DNA of 64,000 bases from Oscheius dolichura (Eukaryota > Nematoda > Chromadorea > Rhabditida > Rhabditidae): contig OW051492.1 of the NCBI GenBank assembly GCA_932521035.1, positions 8,928,001-8,992,000 of the forward strand. Direction: 5' to 3'. The notes beneath the pieces were generated by a model. It ran no database searches. It had not been told where the DNA came from and saw nothing but the letters and a program-made list of their open reading frames with translations. A program made the position numbers and the translations under genes. The first letter of the stretch is position 1, and every line of letters begins with the position of its first letter. This document shows positions 1 to 11,324 of this stretch, piece after piece.

Positions 1-105
1 TTTGAATAGTTTGGGGAATTTGGTGGGAAATGACCGAGATCGCGGGATTTGATCATTTTTTGGGGTATTCGTGATTCTTTTTTAGCTGCGTAGCCCATTA
101 AATAC

Positions 106-505
106 TCAGAAACAGTCCATTACCTCTTCATCTTCTTCAATTGTCTCCAATTCAACCTGATTTCGTCTATTTTTCTTCTTCGGCTCGGGGAATACTGTAA
201 AGATTGGTCCCACATCCTCCAACTGCTCCTCCCCGTCGATGAAAGCCATCTCGATGTTTTCCAGGTGTGGTTGAGAGATAAAAAGTGCATAATTGAGTAG
301 GGAGAAGAGGTGCAACTTACCGAACATGATCACAAAGGAAACTAGGAAAAATGGCATTTTCCTCACAGACGCTACAACGAAAGATCCTATTGGCTACCTT
401 GTCAAAGACCGAAGGGAAGGGGACATTCTGAAAAGAGGAACAAAATGATGATGGCTGGGGAACGAAAAAGGGAAAAAAACTAACAAAGAGAAAAAAAAGA
501 ACCAT
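106..505 (-). CDS. weak exons, possible RING-like fragment
   Basis: Two open stretches on the minus strand, not assembled into a full model. The upper one (about 321-430) follows a TTTTCAG acceptor and ends at a GTAAGT donor. It carries a C-x2-C spacing (CSVC) and a later C-x-H (CDH), which resembles the first half of a RING-type zinc site. The lower stretch (about 108-255) encodes an acidic, lysine-containing C-terminus ending in ...EEVMDCF and a TGA. The splice phase between the two does not fit cleanly, so they may belong to different frames or genes. The second half of a RING is not visible. Function is unknown; the RING idea rests only on cysteine spacing. Confidence 0.25.
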
Positions 506-807
506 TTCAAAAAGAAGTGAGCCAAGTGGCTTCTTCGGAAAACTCGGGGGCAGGTCCCGAAATTGCCGGTCCCAAGCAAGTCTAAAGAAAGCTAATGGTG
601 GAAACTCCCGGGAAGTCTATTGGGCCTGGATATTATTGGGGTTTTTGAGAGGAACAAGGCGTTTTTGGGGTAAAATGGGTCAGGAACCGGAGCTTTTCCC
701 AATTCCGCTACTGAACTTCTCTCCAGTTGAATAAACGTACGGTACAAAAGAACAGGATCACCTTTAGGATCTGTGAGGAAAATAGGACCTCTAGATTGCT
801 CTGGGAG

Positions 808-1458
808 TTAAATTTTTCTGGCAAAAGATCCTTCTGGAGCAGATGGGGGGAAATGGGAAGCGCTTTTCTATAAACGAACCAAGAACAGGGAGGAAATGAA
901 GCAACTGGCAGTTTTGGTAACTATCAGGACTCTTATTGACTGTACTACAGGTCTTGTTGGTACAAAATCTTCATGTAGAATGGCACAATAGGATATCGCC
1001 AACTGCTGTTCCCTCTCTTACCGTGTCTTTTTCGTTTTGTTTCATTCCCTTCTCCAAACTTTCAATTTTCTTCATAATTTGATTTGTGTCAAATTTCTTC
1101 CTACATCCTTTTTCTAGGATTTCGGACCACTTTTCTGCCAGAGTTTTCTGTAAATTTCCCCCATTTGTAAACCAACACAGGCCTATCTACCTGGATGGAG
1201 ATGCCATTGACCAATCTCATATTGTTCTCCAGGTAGATTTGCCTCTTTCCGATGAATAATGAGGCCAGGATCAATTCTTCCGCCACTAAATGATAGAAGG
1301 GAATATTTTTGAAGGTCTGGAAGGGAAAATTTACCTGTAAATTTGTCGGATCCATTCTTTTTCCGGACATTTCCAAGTCCAGGAGAGGATGGCGGTTCAA
1401 ATGGCCCGGGGTCGTCGTCTTCCGGCAATTCCAGCATCTGCTCCTCGTTTCCCGCCAT
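808..1458 (-). CDS. small SANT/MADF-like coiled-coil protein, 4 exons
   Basis: Model: 1458-1335, 1285-1191, 1147-1022 and 867-808, stop TAA at 810-808. The lengths 124, 95, 126 and 60 sum to an in-frame 405 bp, 134 residues. It starts MAGNEEQMLEL with an acidic, proline-rich leader (to about residue 33). Then comes a helical region: a (K)FTVAEELILASL helix, an IYLENN segment, TLAEKWSEILEKG with its tryptophan, and a final lysine-rich helix. Order and spacing resemble the trihelical Myb/SANT or MADF-type DNA-binding domains common in nematodes and transposon-derived regulators. The protein is short for a transcription factor and the last exon is the least certain part. If the domain call is right it would bind DNA in the nucleus; this is inference from pattern, not a recognised ortholog. 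Confidence 0.45.
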
Positions 1459-2815
1459 TTCGCTCCTAATTCTCAGATTTTAAGGGGGGAAAACGGGGAT
1501 AAAAGGCTATAAAACATGAAAAATTCTGAAGAAGAGCTTAATTAGCATATAGAAAAGCGTTGATTACCCCCAAATTTTAACGGGAGGCTTTCGCTTGGCC
1601 GATGGCCACCCAGAATGCGTCCCTCGTTGAAAATCGAATATCCACTGCTTGTTTTCGTTTAAAATAATGATCTGAAAGTAAAAAAATTTGTTTATAAACC
1701 AGTTATCCGGAGTAAAACATGACACAGAGTTTTCCTAATTCAGTTTAAACCAACTGGAGGATCACGGAGAGCTTGAAAGCTCCATCTCGTTAGTTTTGCG
1801 ACTTTTCAGATATTTTCTTTTGTTTTTCTGTTCAATATGGAGCATCAACGCCTGACTCATCGTTTGCTTCAAGCAAGCCCTTCTGTAAAAGAATCATTTC
1901 AGAATGCGAGCCAGACGCCACAGTTAGACAGCTGCTGTGGCGCCATGGAGAGAGATGCGAACTTTCCGTTTCCTGTCCCACCATTACAGTTTATTTTGCA
2001 TTACAACTAGGGAACATAATGTTAGAAACGTAAAATATTCCAAATAGACGTAAATTTATTCCAAGACCGCCACAGTTAGACAGCCGTTGTATTGCAAATA
2101 GGTTCCTAAGCTCATTTGCCCACCCAATCATCACAATTATTTTATTTTCTCAACGAATATCTCCACGAGAGGTCTTTCTCCTTCTTCAAAAGAAGTACCC
2201 ATCCATCGAGATCCCCTCCTACGATTGGCGAGTGACGATGTCCTTCGGTCACGTCGGCCCTCGCTCTCCTGTGCCCTCAGAGATAATAGCTCCCACTCGG
2301 TGGTTGGAAAATAGCCGGAGAGGACTCTACCAGCTCGAGTTGGTGGCCGAATAACGGAGAAGAGCAAAAAGGGGACTTTTTGGACTGTAAATTCCATCCA
2401 GGATCAAAAATGTCGAAAGAATTGAGTTAGGAATACACGCGTCCTTCTATCAATTCAATTTTACTCAACTTCTCTCTACAATTTTATGCTAAAATTACCA
2501 TAAATCTTTTATTTTCTCTTTGTTATTATTTTCTTTCGACGCCGTTGCCATTTCCTTCCAAAATTAGTTCCCATCTTGCCGCCTACAGCTCCCATTCCTC
2601 TAGAATCGCATCCCCCTCCTTCCAGACCACATGATTCCCTATTTTATTCTTCTTGCTCTAATGTTAAAGGTCTATTCTCAAACAGGAACAAGGTAGCCAT
2701 TTTATTAGAGGCAAATAAACATAAAAGCCGTAAAATTCTCTTTACAGTAGAAATATTGTCACTCAAACGAGTAGTAAAGGTTAATTATCGCTGTAACCGG
2801 CGGATATGCCATGGG
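1459..2815. other. no confident gene; weak minus-strand exons
   Basis: This stretch lies between a minus-strand and a plus-strand gene. A minus-strand open segment with an ATTTTCAG-like acceptor lies at about 1565-1675. A minus-strand ATG-initiated frame of 86 codons spans 2137-2397 and is rich in arginine, glutamate and serine. Neither resembles a known family and the two cannot be linked by consistent splice phases. An upstream exon of the plus-strand gene that follows may also lie near 2560-2720, but no unambiguous start is visible. Confidence 0.3.
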
Positions 2816-3836
2816 GATGGGGTTAAGTCTCTTTGGCGGTGGTGTAACCACTGGCTATTTGGGGGAATATTCAACAAACTCGATGAGAACTCCTTTCCCT
2901 AGCCGTGAAATTCAGTTATGAACGTAGAAAGCCTTCGGAAATTACTTTAAAAATCAAAACTAAATAAATCAACATTATTTTCATATAAAATACAATTTTA
3001 CGTTTCAGTCCGGCGATTGCCATTCCCTACCGAATCCAGGGAACAATCATCTTTCCCAATGGGACGAGCGTCTATGCTGACCATGAGCTTCCTTCAAATC
3101 CTGGCAACCTCGATGAAAAGCTCCTCTTCCGCGGTTTATTCCAATTAGCTGGAAGCATCTCAATGAGTTCATCATTTTATAAAATATATAATCAAAAAAT
3201 ACCACAGGCCCGATAACTCGGGGCGATTCCCAAGGCTCTGATACAATCCGCGGTTCGGTTCTCTTCCCAGATGGTCGACGTCTTCGAGCTTATCGTAAAA
3301 TTCTCCCTAAAATAGCAACGAAACAACCTGTACTGGCTACTGAAGAACACGACGAGCATTATATTCGGAATGGTTCCTTGGGAGCCCATGTTTTCACAAT
3401 CAGTGAAACGGAACGGTTTCGTCTTGCTGCTGAAGCTCCTATGGGCATGTTTCTTCCTAAAAACTAAAAAAGGACGTATTTCAGGGCAGGTGAAGGTAAA
3501 TGTTGATAATATTGCTCCGAAAGGCACTGTAAAGGGAGGAAATTCTTATTATTTGGAAAAGGAGCAACTGGGTGCTTTTGTCTATAGCGAGGGAGCTGAA
3601 CAGGTGAATTTTCCTTTGATTGAAATTTAAAAAATCCTTAGGAAAGTCGTTTGGTTTCCTCTCAAGCTGGGATTTCCGAATCCTGTCGTTTCTCTTTTAC
3701 CCAACCAGCAGGTAGACGTGGCCAGTATTGGCTTCTCCGCTCCAAGCCGTGTGGAACCTTGTCACGGTTAACTACAACTCTTCCTGATGGAACGAACATC
3801 CATTTCTACGGAGTTCCTGTTTTAGTCGATCTATAA
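2816..3836 (+). CDS. unrecognised protein with repeated F-P-(N/D)-G motif
   Basis: A spliced plus-strand gene; the 3' end is clear (TAA at 3834-3836) and the 5' end is not. Exons recognisable by content are near 2816-2900 (glycine-rich MGMGLSLFGGGV), 3009-3170, 3212-3470, 3487-3603 and 3642-3836. Three segments share a short pattern of a hydrophobic pair, F/L-P-(N/D)-G and polar residues: GTIIFPNGTSVYADHELP, GSVLFPDGRRLRAYRKILP and TTLPDGTNIHFYGVPVLVDL. This suggests a tandem beta-type repeat. No signal peptide or catalytic motif is evident. It is convergent with ints-8, with only about 130 bp between stop codons, so their 3' UTRs probably overlap. I do not recognise the family. Exact internal boundaries are uncertain because not all splice phases could be reconciled. 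Confidence 0.5.
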
Positions 3837-3966
3837 CTTTACTTTTTTAATTCTGTTTATTTCAAGTTACTGATAAATTTATAAATTTGTCAAAAAAGTA
3901 AAGAACCCGACAAAATACCCGTCCTAGTAGATGATGTCAAAGAGATCATAAAACGGGATTACGGAT

Positions 3967-6900
3967 TTACAAATGGGTTTCAAAGAGGGTGGCGGCTAGA
4001 TGACGGATAAGATGTTCACAACGACGATTCTGCTCTCGGAATATGATGTCCGGACGATTAGATGGATTCAATGCTGGTTTAGACGTCCAATATTGCTGAA
4101 TTTGAAAAAATTGATTACAAAATAATGAAAAAACAAACCAATCTGGCAAGATTATTGAATTGTTTTAAAGAGTCATAGACTCGGGACAATTCTTCGGCTA
4201 ACGGAAAATCAAATAGCATGGAGAGACATTCTGATCCTGGATCGACAGAGGGATTATTACTCACAACCTGAAAAACAGCGTAAATTTTGATTATTTCAAG
4301 TCGATTATAAAAAAATGATACATGTGTTTCACATAATAGCTATCCAACCTCAGAGGGTAGCCTCACGTTATTTCCTGAAGGTAGTATGAGCTCTTTAGGA
4401 AAACTCACAGCTGCGGCTTTAGCATATTCTTCATCTTTCTTCTCTTTTCCTTTCATGCCCTGGCATGCCAGTGCGCCCATGGTGTGTAGCTTCATTCTGT
4501 TTAGACAAACTCGGAGCTTTGCCCAAAACTGAAATTATTATTGAAAGTTATGCATCATCAATTCATACTGCATCATCGATTACATTATCGGGATACGGAG
4601 CCTGTCCACTGGGGCAACATGCCAAAAGAGCTTCTAAATAAAGTCGGGCAGCTTCTTCCATATCTCCTTTAGCTAAAAACAAAGAAAATCATTAAATATC
4701 ACATGAAAATTAATTACCATATCTGAAGTCAGCTGCTGTTCGTATCCAGAAAGCATTGCATGGGTTATTTTCTATTCCTCTATCAAGTACTGATGTTAAA
4801 CATTCCGCAATGGCTTCGGCATGAGGATGGGTCAGTCTAGGTAAACTTTATTAGCAAATATTATAAATATGCTCTTATATATCACGACATATACGAATTT
4901 TTTATTATAAAATGAAGCTAACTTACTCAAAATCTGCTGGTAGTGGTGATTGTTGTACAAATAATTTCAGCTGTGGCTTTTTGTCAGCAATCAACACAGA
5001 ATTGAACATGTGAGCAAAGAAGCTAATTAAAAATAGAATTAGACTGGGTTCCTATAAGTAAAAAATTACAAGGAAACATAAAACAAGCTCACTGATAATA
5101 ATTTTATAAAAGATATGAATTCGGCTCTATTTTTAGTAATTTCTCTAGCTGTTGATCCTTCACCTCGTTCTCTTTTCCTAAAAAAATAAATAAACATAAT
5201 ACCTTTAAAACGAACGTTTTTGCTTCAAACAATGGTTTCATATGCCCAAACCAAATGTCGAAAAATTCATGCATCCCTTCAATCTGTCCGCTACGTGTTC
5301 CAAAAGCAGCGAGTAGTTTAGCAAATGTCAATATAGGATGGCTCAATCTAAAACAACAGTAAATAATAAAACACACACAAGAACTTACTCAAGTTTTACA
5401 AGATATTCAAATTCTTTTGTATTTAAACAGAAGGCTAACGCCTGAAAAACAACAAATTAACATTACTACACAATAGAAACCTCTTTAGTGAGTGTGGGAA
5501 ATGATAAGCAATGTAAAGTGAACATTTTCTTCACTGTTGCTAATCCAATATTAAATTGTGGGATATCAATCGCCTCCCATGGCGCATGTAATCTTTGGTT
5601 GTAATAAGAATTTCTAACGTTCATTGCCTAAAAAATACAAACTGAAATTACATAGAATAAAATATTACCTCTATGACGAGACTTGTTACAAATTTACTAT
5701 TTCCAACAGCAAGAACAGGAGTCAATAGATTGATATAATGTTCCCATTCTGCACAATTCTAAAAATAACAATAAAAGTACAGATCAGAAAATGCCGCCTA
5801 CGTGTAATCTAGCTAATTGAGTAGCTTTTCCAATAAGAACAGCATTCAGCTCCACAATTGTGCGATTACCCGATCCTACAAATTCGGTGAACACTTCACT
5901 AAATCGGAACTAAAAAATATAATTTGGATTATTTCACTACATAAACAAACCCTAGTTGGTATTTTGAATTGATAATTTGGATTTTTTGGATTAGGACGAG
6001 TGAGAATTTCAACTGCTCTTGTAACTTCGGCCACATTGAAGGAAGTGATCATTGTCCAGAAGGGATCAGGGTAACTCCTTGTTATTAGAGCTGAAAAACA
6101 AGTTATTAGACAACGTAACAATGAAGAACAAGTGTTATATTACATGTATTCACAATTTTATTCAATTCTATAAGCTGAAAAAGTCGCCTCAACCTCTTCG
6201 AAGCTCGCCCACCAACGCGCGCCCGCACCCGTAAAATCTCGGCAGCAGAACCCCATGTGACTATATAGGCGCGCTCGGGCTTTTTCTCGAGTGAACATTG
6301 GCCAGAAGACGGCGCGGGGGATTACCCACAGTTCCTCGTGAACTAATATCCCCGGGAAGGTCTGAGAAAAGGTCCCTACGTGGAAGAGTTGAGAAGGCTC
6401 CCGTTCCTCAGAACGGGGGGTCGTAACAGAAAAGGACCCTGCGGGGTTTGGAAACGACCCCGACCGGCATTTCTCTGAGTGCGATTGCCAAACCAACACA
6501 ATTCAGACTAGTCTCTGGCCAATGTTTTTTGAATTCTCTTGCTTTGGCTATGTCTAAAAAAGATTCTTTCCTTCTCTCTTCATTTTTTTGCTGTTTTTTG
6601 TAACACACCTGAAATAATTTCTTTTTGTGACGGAGCTGTAGCGGTCCTTGGAGTTGGAGTAACCATATCTCTAAGCCATTCTTTTGGAAAGACGTTATTA
6701 GGAGCAGTTTGTAGTAGTTTTTTGAATCCGAAAACTGTTGCGCAGAAGTAATTCAGCAACGCGAAGATTCTCCGTCGTTCCACATCGGACCTTATTTTTG
6801 GAATACGAGTAAATAGTGCCTAAAATTGTTATTTTCTGGGTACAACAAAAACCTACATGAACAAAAAATTCGTGATCTTTACTGATAAGTTGGCGAACAA

Positions 6901-8431
6901 GGATCGGCTGCTGCTGGATCACGTCACAAGCGATATTGGCTATCAGGATAGGCCTCTGACTCCTTTCATCTGCATCAGCCAACTGTCGTATTCGCTTTAT
7001 GCCAAGTTTCCTGTGAGGCTGCTCGTCGTCTAATAGCTAAATACAATTTAAACACTGGCTGCAAGCTGTTATACTTTTTCGGCTACTACGACTTCTGCTT
7101 CAGTAACTATAATCCCTAATGCAATTCGATAACCTCGAACTTCTTCTGCTTCAACCGAGATTAGAGGATGAGTTCCACTTTTGCTTATCTAAAAATAAGA
7201 ATACAAATAAACATTCTTCTTCATACCGCTTTTATATAATTGACGGTTACGGTTAGTTGTTTATCATCGTCGAAATAAAATGCTGCTAGATCAAAACGAG
7301 CCTAAACAAAAATAATTAATGCACGATTGGAAAAGATCACGAACTCTGTTAGCGACATCATATGCTGAAATAAGATCAACTTGCTGAGCAAGTCTTGGCC
7401 TTGGAGCTCCCTCAACAAGTACATCCGGACCAATAATACCAATATTCAGAGCTTTGCTGCCACCCTAAAATCATTTTATGAAAATGCCAACTAAAAACAA
7501 AACCTCCTTGTAAGGATCAAAGAAACAATGCCATCCTGGAACATATATTGTTAGTCCTTCTTGCGCTTGCATTTCAAGATTTTTAATGCTCTAAAAAGGA
7601 AGTTACTACAATATATATTTATCTTACTGTATAAACGAATGACATGAGCTCTCCTGTAGCCTTTTGATTGGCATCAAAACGAATTAGAACATTATCTAAA
7701 AACAATGTGAATACAAATTTAACAATGCAAACCTGGCGATGATTTTAAAAGAGGATTATTAACTGTTGGCTTGGGCACAGGTGGTGGTACCCTGCTTCTC
7801 ATAGCCACGGCAATAACAAATTTATCCCATATCCAATTGCCAAATGTAGCATCGGATGTAAGATCGGGGTCATTAAAAATTTTCTTCACTTGTTCAATAA
7901 TAGGGCGCACTGTTAGAAAATCACTGAAAATCATAAATAAATGTCAAAATGAAAATAACTGACTAAGATTGTAATAAATAATAATAATCCCATTGAATAG
8001 CAGCAAAACATGTCATTGAGCAAAGCCAGAGACATGCACTTTTCCTCTGATAGTATTGCACGTCTTCCAGTGGGAAATTTTTGGCTTGCAGTGCTCTTTC
8101 TTCTGCTTCAGTATTAGCCGCTTGTTCAGCAAACTGAGTGGTAAGTCGGGAGAGAAGTTCTGCAAAACCAACTATTAGCTCTGATAAACAGTTATTAAAT
8201 CAGCATGGTGATTAAAACGAGACGAAAAGAGCACTCTCTAAATGAGTGGTTGCAATATCATAATTACCGATTATTATTGAGAAGAATGCCGGCCTAACCT
8301 TTGTTATCCTTTTGATTTTCCAATATATTCTCAAATTTATCATGGCTCATAAAATATTCAAGCCAATTTTCCGCTGGTGTTGTCCAATACTCATGAACGA
8401 GTCGGTCTTGTAGATACGAGTCGATTTCCAT
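3967..8431 (-). CDS. ints-8: Integrator complex subunit 8 (INTS8)
   Basis: Multi-exon gene (at least 13 exons) from ATG 8431-8429 to TAA 3969-3967. Conceptual exons line up in order with animal INTS8. The N-terminus has a WLEYF segment (INTS8: WFEFLL-type). Next comes a helical stretch ending AAIQWD, then FGNWIWDKFVIAV followed by a proline-rich VPPPVPKP. A DLAAFYF...YIKA helix pair corresponds to the DLGAAYFQ...AREKF region. The C-terminal half contains TPR-like helices: LSHPILTFAKLLAA, FWIRTAADFRYG, AARLYLEALLA and FWAKLRVCLNRM. The end has ALNPSN followed by an arginine-rich RRCEHLIRHLA helix, as in INTS8. INTS8 is a scaffold of the Integrator phosphatase module, which acts on RNA polymerase II and snRNA 3'-end formation in the nucleus. 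One intron (about 6093-6480) is much longer than the rest because it holds a GC-rich insertion. The gene sits just downstream of the NDRG gene on the same strand. Confidence 0.87.
6180..6480. repeat. GC-rich insertion in an ints-8 intron
   Basis: About 300 bp of clearly higher GC than the AT-rich introns around it, inside an ints-8 intron otherwise expected to be about 50 bp. It contains a perfect 7-bp hairpin (cccgttc at 6400-6406, loop ctca, gaacggg at 6411-6417). It shares the motif cacccgtaaa-n-tctcggcag (near 6228-6247) with the long vps-51 intron (near 26953-26972). A 12-bp sequence, acattggccaga, at about 6295 recurs inverted in the neighbouring exon at about 6512-6523. It is best read as a dispersed-repeat insertion of unknown family. 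Confidence 0.45.
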
Positions 8432-8789
8432 TTCAACAGCAGCGTTTAGAACATATTTCTGAATGCTCGATTTCCTATCCAGCTTTTCGAAAAGGCTCTA
8501 AAGTATTTCGAAACGTAATAAACACTACGTAATGGCCAAATAAATGCTGCTGACATCAATAGAAATATCGCTTTATTACTACACAATGAAACTAATATGT
8601 TAGAATTAGAGTAAATACAAATACAATCACGGGAAAAATATAATGGAATCTCTTTCATTTCTATGGTGAGGATCATGGCAACATCGCGAGATTTTTTGTA
8701 AAAGCTAAGTGGGAAATTTACAATAAGGCTGAATAAAAGCTTGAAGTGAATGCGAGAGCAGCGCCAGGGAATATCACATTTACATTTCT
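8432..8789 (-). promoter_or_regulatory. intercistronic region, NDRG to ints-8; possible operon junction
   Basis: Both flanking genes are on the minus strand. Downstream of the NDRG stop a minus-strand AATAAA lies at 8577-8572. About 115 bp further on is an ATTCAG acceptor-like site (cut at about 8459/8458), 27 bp before the ints-8 ATG. A poly(A) signal followed about 100 bp later by a trans-splice acceptor is the usual arrangement between cistrons in nematode operons. The order and spacing are seen directly; operon status is inferred. Confidence 0.4.
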
Positions 8790-10400
8790 TCAACACTCGT
8801 TTACAATAGAATCAGTGGCGGAATACGAGCCCGTTTGCGCATCGTGTATTTTCTTCATCAGCTTTACCACATTCATCGTAGGGACTGAAATAAATCTATG
8901 TAACACGCTGCAAGCTAAAAACATACAATATCCGAGGCCTTGCAGGAAAAGCATCATACTCTCGGTAACAGCTTCCGGGCGGTCATCCAACACCAGCCCA
9001 CACGAGTCGGAAATCTTTATCCAGTCGGCTTTGCTAGGGTCCAGTTTGGTGTTGACGTCTACAGTCTCGTTGATGAAAGAACTTCCTGCTCCCACAATTT
9101 GCAGTACGGGTACATCCAACTGCGGCCCATTGTGGCCATCGCGAGACATGTGGATCGCGGAACGACTGAAAAATAAAATAGAATAACGAATACTTGGGGA
9201 ATGCCTACTTGACATAAGATTCAACAAGTGCAGCCAGGTTTGTGGGATTGGGCAGATGTTGGAAGTATACTCTGTATTGACGAACAATGTCGGTGTTGCA
9301 TTCATCAAGTCGGCGGCCGAAATGATGCCACATCAGATAGTCGACGGTGAACGAAGTCATACCGGAATTACGAAGATAGCGCATATTCACCTGAAAATTG
9401 TAAATTATCAAATGCATCCAGTGTTCTGTGATTTGTAGCTATTCTCAACTCGTTATTAGCATGGAATTCTTATATTTGCTTCTAGTTTGGAAGTTGTTTG
9501 CTTGCTATACTCAAGACTTTGAGCAAATATAACGAAATGAAATGATGGCGGCTACTGAGGTTCCCGATTTTTAGAGCTATTTCTCGGAAGAATCGTGAAG
9601 ATTTTTTCCAATGTGTAGAGACGTACTTTCTGATATCCCCATTCTACCCATCCAGCTTGCTGGGCGGTGCAGTTGACGAGGATCAGGGCATCAACACGGC
9701 GTTGATTCAAGAGCTAAAATATTTCAATTCGCGTTCTCTTGTAAATTACCGCAAAACGGAGGAGAACATTAGCACCGAGACCAACACCGAAGAGAATCAT
9801 GGAGCTAATGCCAAAATAATCGGCAACGGTTTCAACGATTTTGGCGAGGCCCTCCATGGAAGGATAGACAAAGCTATAAAATACACAGAATATACGTAGA
9901 CTTCTTTCTTCTTACTCTGCTGGTAGAGGCTGAGCATCAACTTCCTGTCCAGGAGCATTTATGTTATACACGCAGAACTTATCGCTGAACTCGGCAATGG
10001 AGACGTATTGGAAGAAATTTTGGAAGTTGCTTTCGGCTAAAAAATATGATTAGCAAATGATGTAGTAAGTAGCTTACAGTCGAGTCCAAGATCATGGAAG
10101 GTGATAAGTGGAAGCTTAGATCGATCTCCGTAGATGGTAACTTTTACATTACCAAAGGCTGTTCCTACCTTTTCCTGAAAATATCCATTTAAATTTTGTA
10201 ACAGTTCGTGAATTACAGCAGCAAGCTCTGTAGAAGCGAACATCGATGCGCTCCAGAGGTGAAATGACAAAATGATTCATTTCGCCCCCACACAAACAAT
10301 GGAAATATATAAAAACAAATACCTCTGACATATTCGGTGCTGGCAATTCGACCAATGGCTGCATTTCGCGAACAAAGGAATGCGTCTCTTCTGTTGGCAT
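8790..10400 (-). CDS. NDRG family protein (alpha/beta-hydrolase fold)
   Basis: Seven exons: 10400-10323, 10174-10078, 10036-9916, 9873-9750, 9713-9627, 9390-9209 and 9165-8790. They sum to 1,065 bp in frame, 354 residues, about the usual size for NDRG proteins. Order of hallmarks: FGNVKVTIYGD then LPLITFHDLGLD (NDRG-type start of the hydrolase fold); SNFQNFF and INAPGQEVDA; PSMEGLAKIVETVADYFG; GVGLGANVLLRFA (nucleophile-elbow position, with G-V-G-L-G-A replacing a catalytic serine motif, as in this catalytically inactive family); DALILVNCTAQQAGWVEW; LDVPVLQIVGAGSSF; and DSCGLVLDDRPEAVTESMMLFLQGLGY. NDRG proteins are cytoplasmic, stress- and differentiation-linked factors without known hydrolase activity. 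The tail after LQGLGY is hydrophobic and differs from the phospho-repeat tails of vertebrate members. This is probably the first cistron of a pair with ints-8. Confidence 0.93.
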
Positions 10401-10481
10401 TCTATAAACGGATAGTCTTATACATGCGAAAAAATATTTTGAATAATGATTTCAATCTTTCAAGAAAATAAGCATGTAGCA

Positions 10482-10765
10482 GGAACAAATAAGTGACAAT
10501 TAGTCACCAATCTTTACAAAGTAGTGATGCCTTTACATGCATTAGCTCGCAAGCATATATTGTATGATAGTAATACTATGATCCATTTGCAGTAATTCTA
10601 TGTAAAACATAGAAAATCAGTGACAATCAAGCAACCGCCTTCAAAAAGTAGTGGTGCCTTTGAATGTATTAGCACGCATTGCAAGCATAAATTGTATATT
10701 CATAGTATGTTCCTTAGTAGGTAGATGTTCCATTTGCTTTATAATTCTATGTAAAAATAGAAAAA
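10482..10765. repeat. tandem direct duplication, about 135-bp unit
   Basis: Two adjacent diverged copies upstream of the NDRG gene, about 10482-10618 and 10619-10765. Each runs from gtgacaat through aagtagt-g-tgcctttna, a ttagcncgca-containing segment and an attgtat segment, to taattctatgtaaaa. The second copy has a short insertion near 10700-10725. There is no coding potential. It may be a duplicated promoter segment. Confidence 0.6.
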
Positions 10766-11324
10766 CACGTTATTCGTTCGCCTTCGGATAAAAATTGATT
10801 TTGCTCGAGCTGCAATTCGTCTGTTTCATAGAAACAATGCAGCATTCCTTCTGTTCGTTTATACACACCTTGTGTGTTTTGTGTTGCATGTTTTGATGAA
10901 TAAAACTGCCTGAAAAGCAACGCAGACGGCACACGAAGCAGAAAGAATGAATGAGAGTGCCGTCTGATCTGCTGCCTCAAGGACTGCGCCGTCTCCGCTG
11001 CGCGTCTCCGGGGCGCAAGTACTCACTCCGATTCATTTCTCACTTCACAAAAACGCATATTTTGATGTTACTTCTCTAGTTTTCTTTAGTTTTTCTTTAT
11101 AAAAATAAAGAAAAATACATTGGGGAAGTAAATTATCAAACTCAACAAGATTCCTTCAACAACTGAAATATTTTGGTGCGATCTGTGGAATAAGAGAGCA
11201 GTTTGTAGGAAAGACTCGTTCTTGTGTTGTTTGAAACGGAGATAAGCTTGTAAATTGAAAGTACAGTGTTTTTTTTTTAAATTAAATAAAGATAAACGCA
11301 TGAATAAAACAATATTTATTATGT
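10766..11324. other. intergenic; collagen 3' UTR, NDRG upstream
   Basis: No gene seen. The right end is the 3' UTR of the collagen: a minus-strand AATAAA lies at 11320-11315 directly after its stop, with further A/T-rich poly(A)-type motifs around 11281-11310. A GC-rich patch lies at about 10985-11025. Confidence 0.5.

Noticed and set aside
6158-6499. 113-codon minus-strand frame in the GC-rich intron insertion
   Set aside because: No family resemblance; it spans the intron insertion and runs out of frame with the flanking ints-8 exons.
8746-9186. 146-codon plus-strand frame
   Set aside because: Antisense of the last NDRG exon, whose protein motifs are clear on the minus strand.
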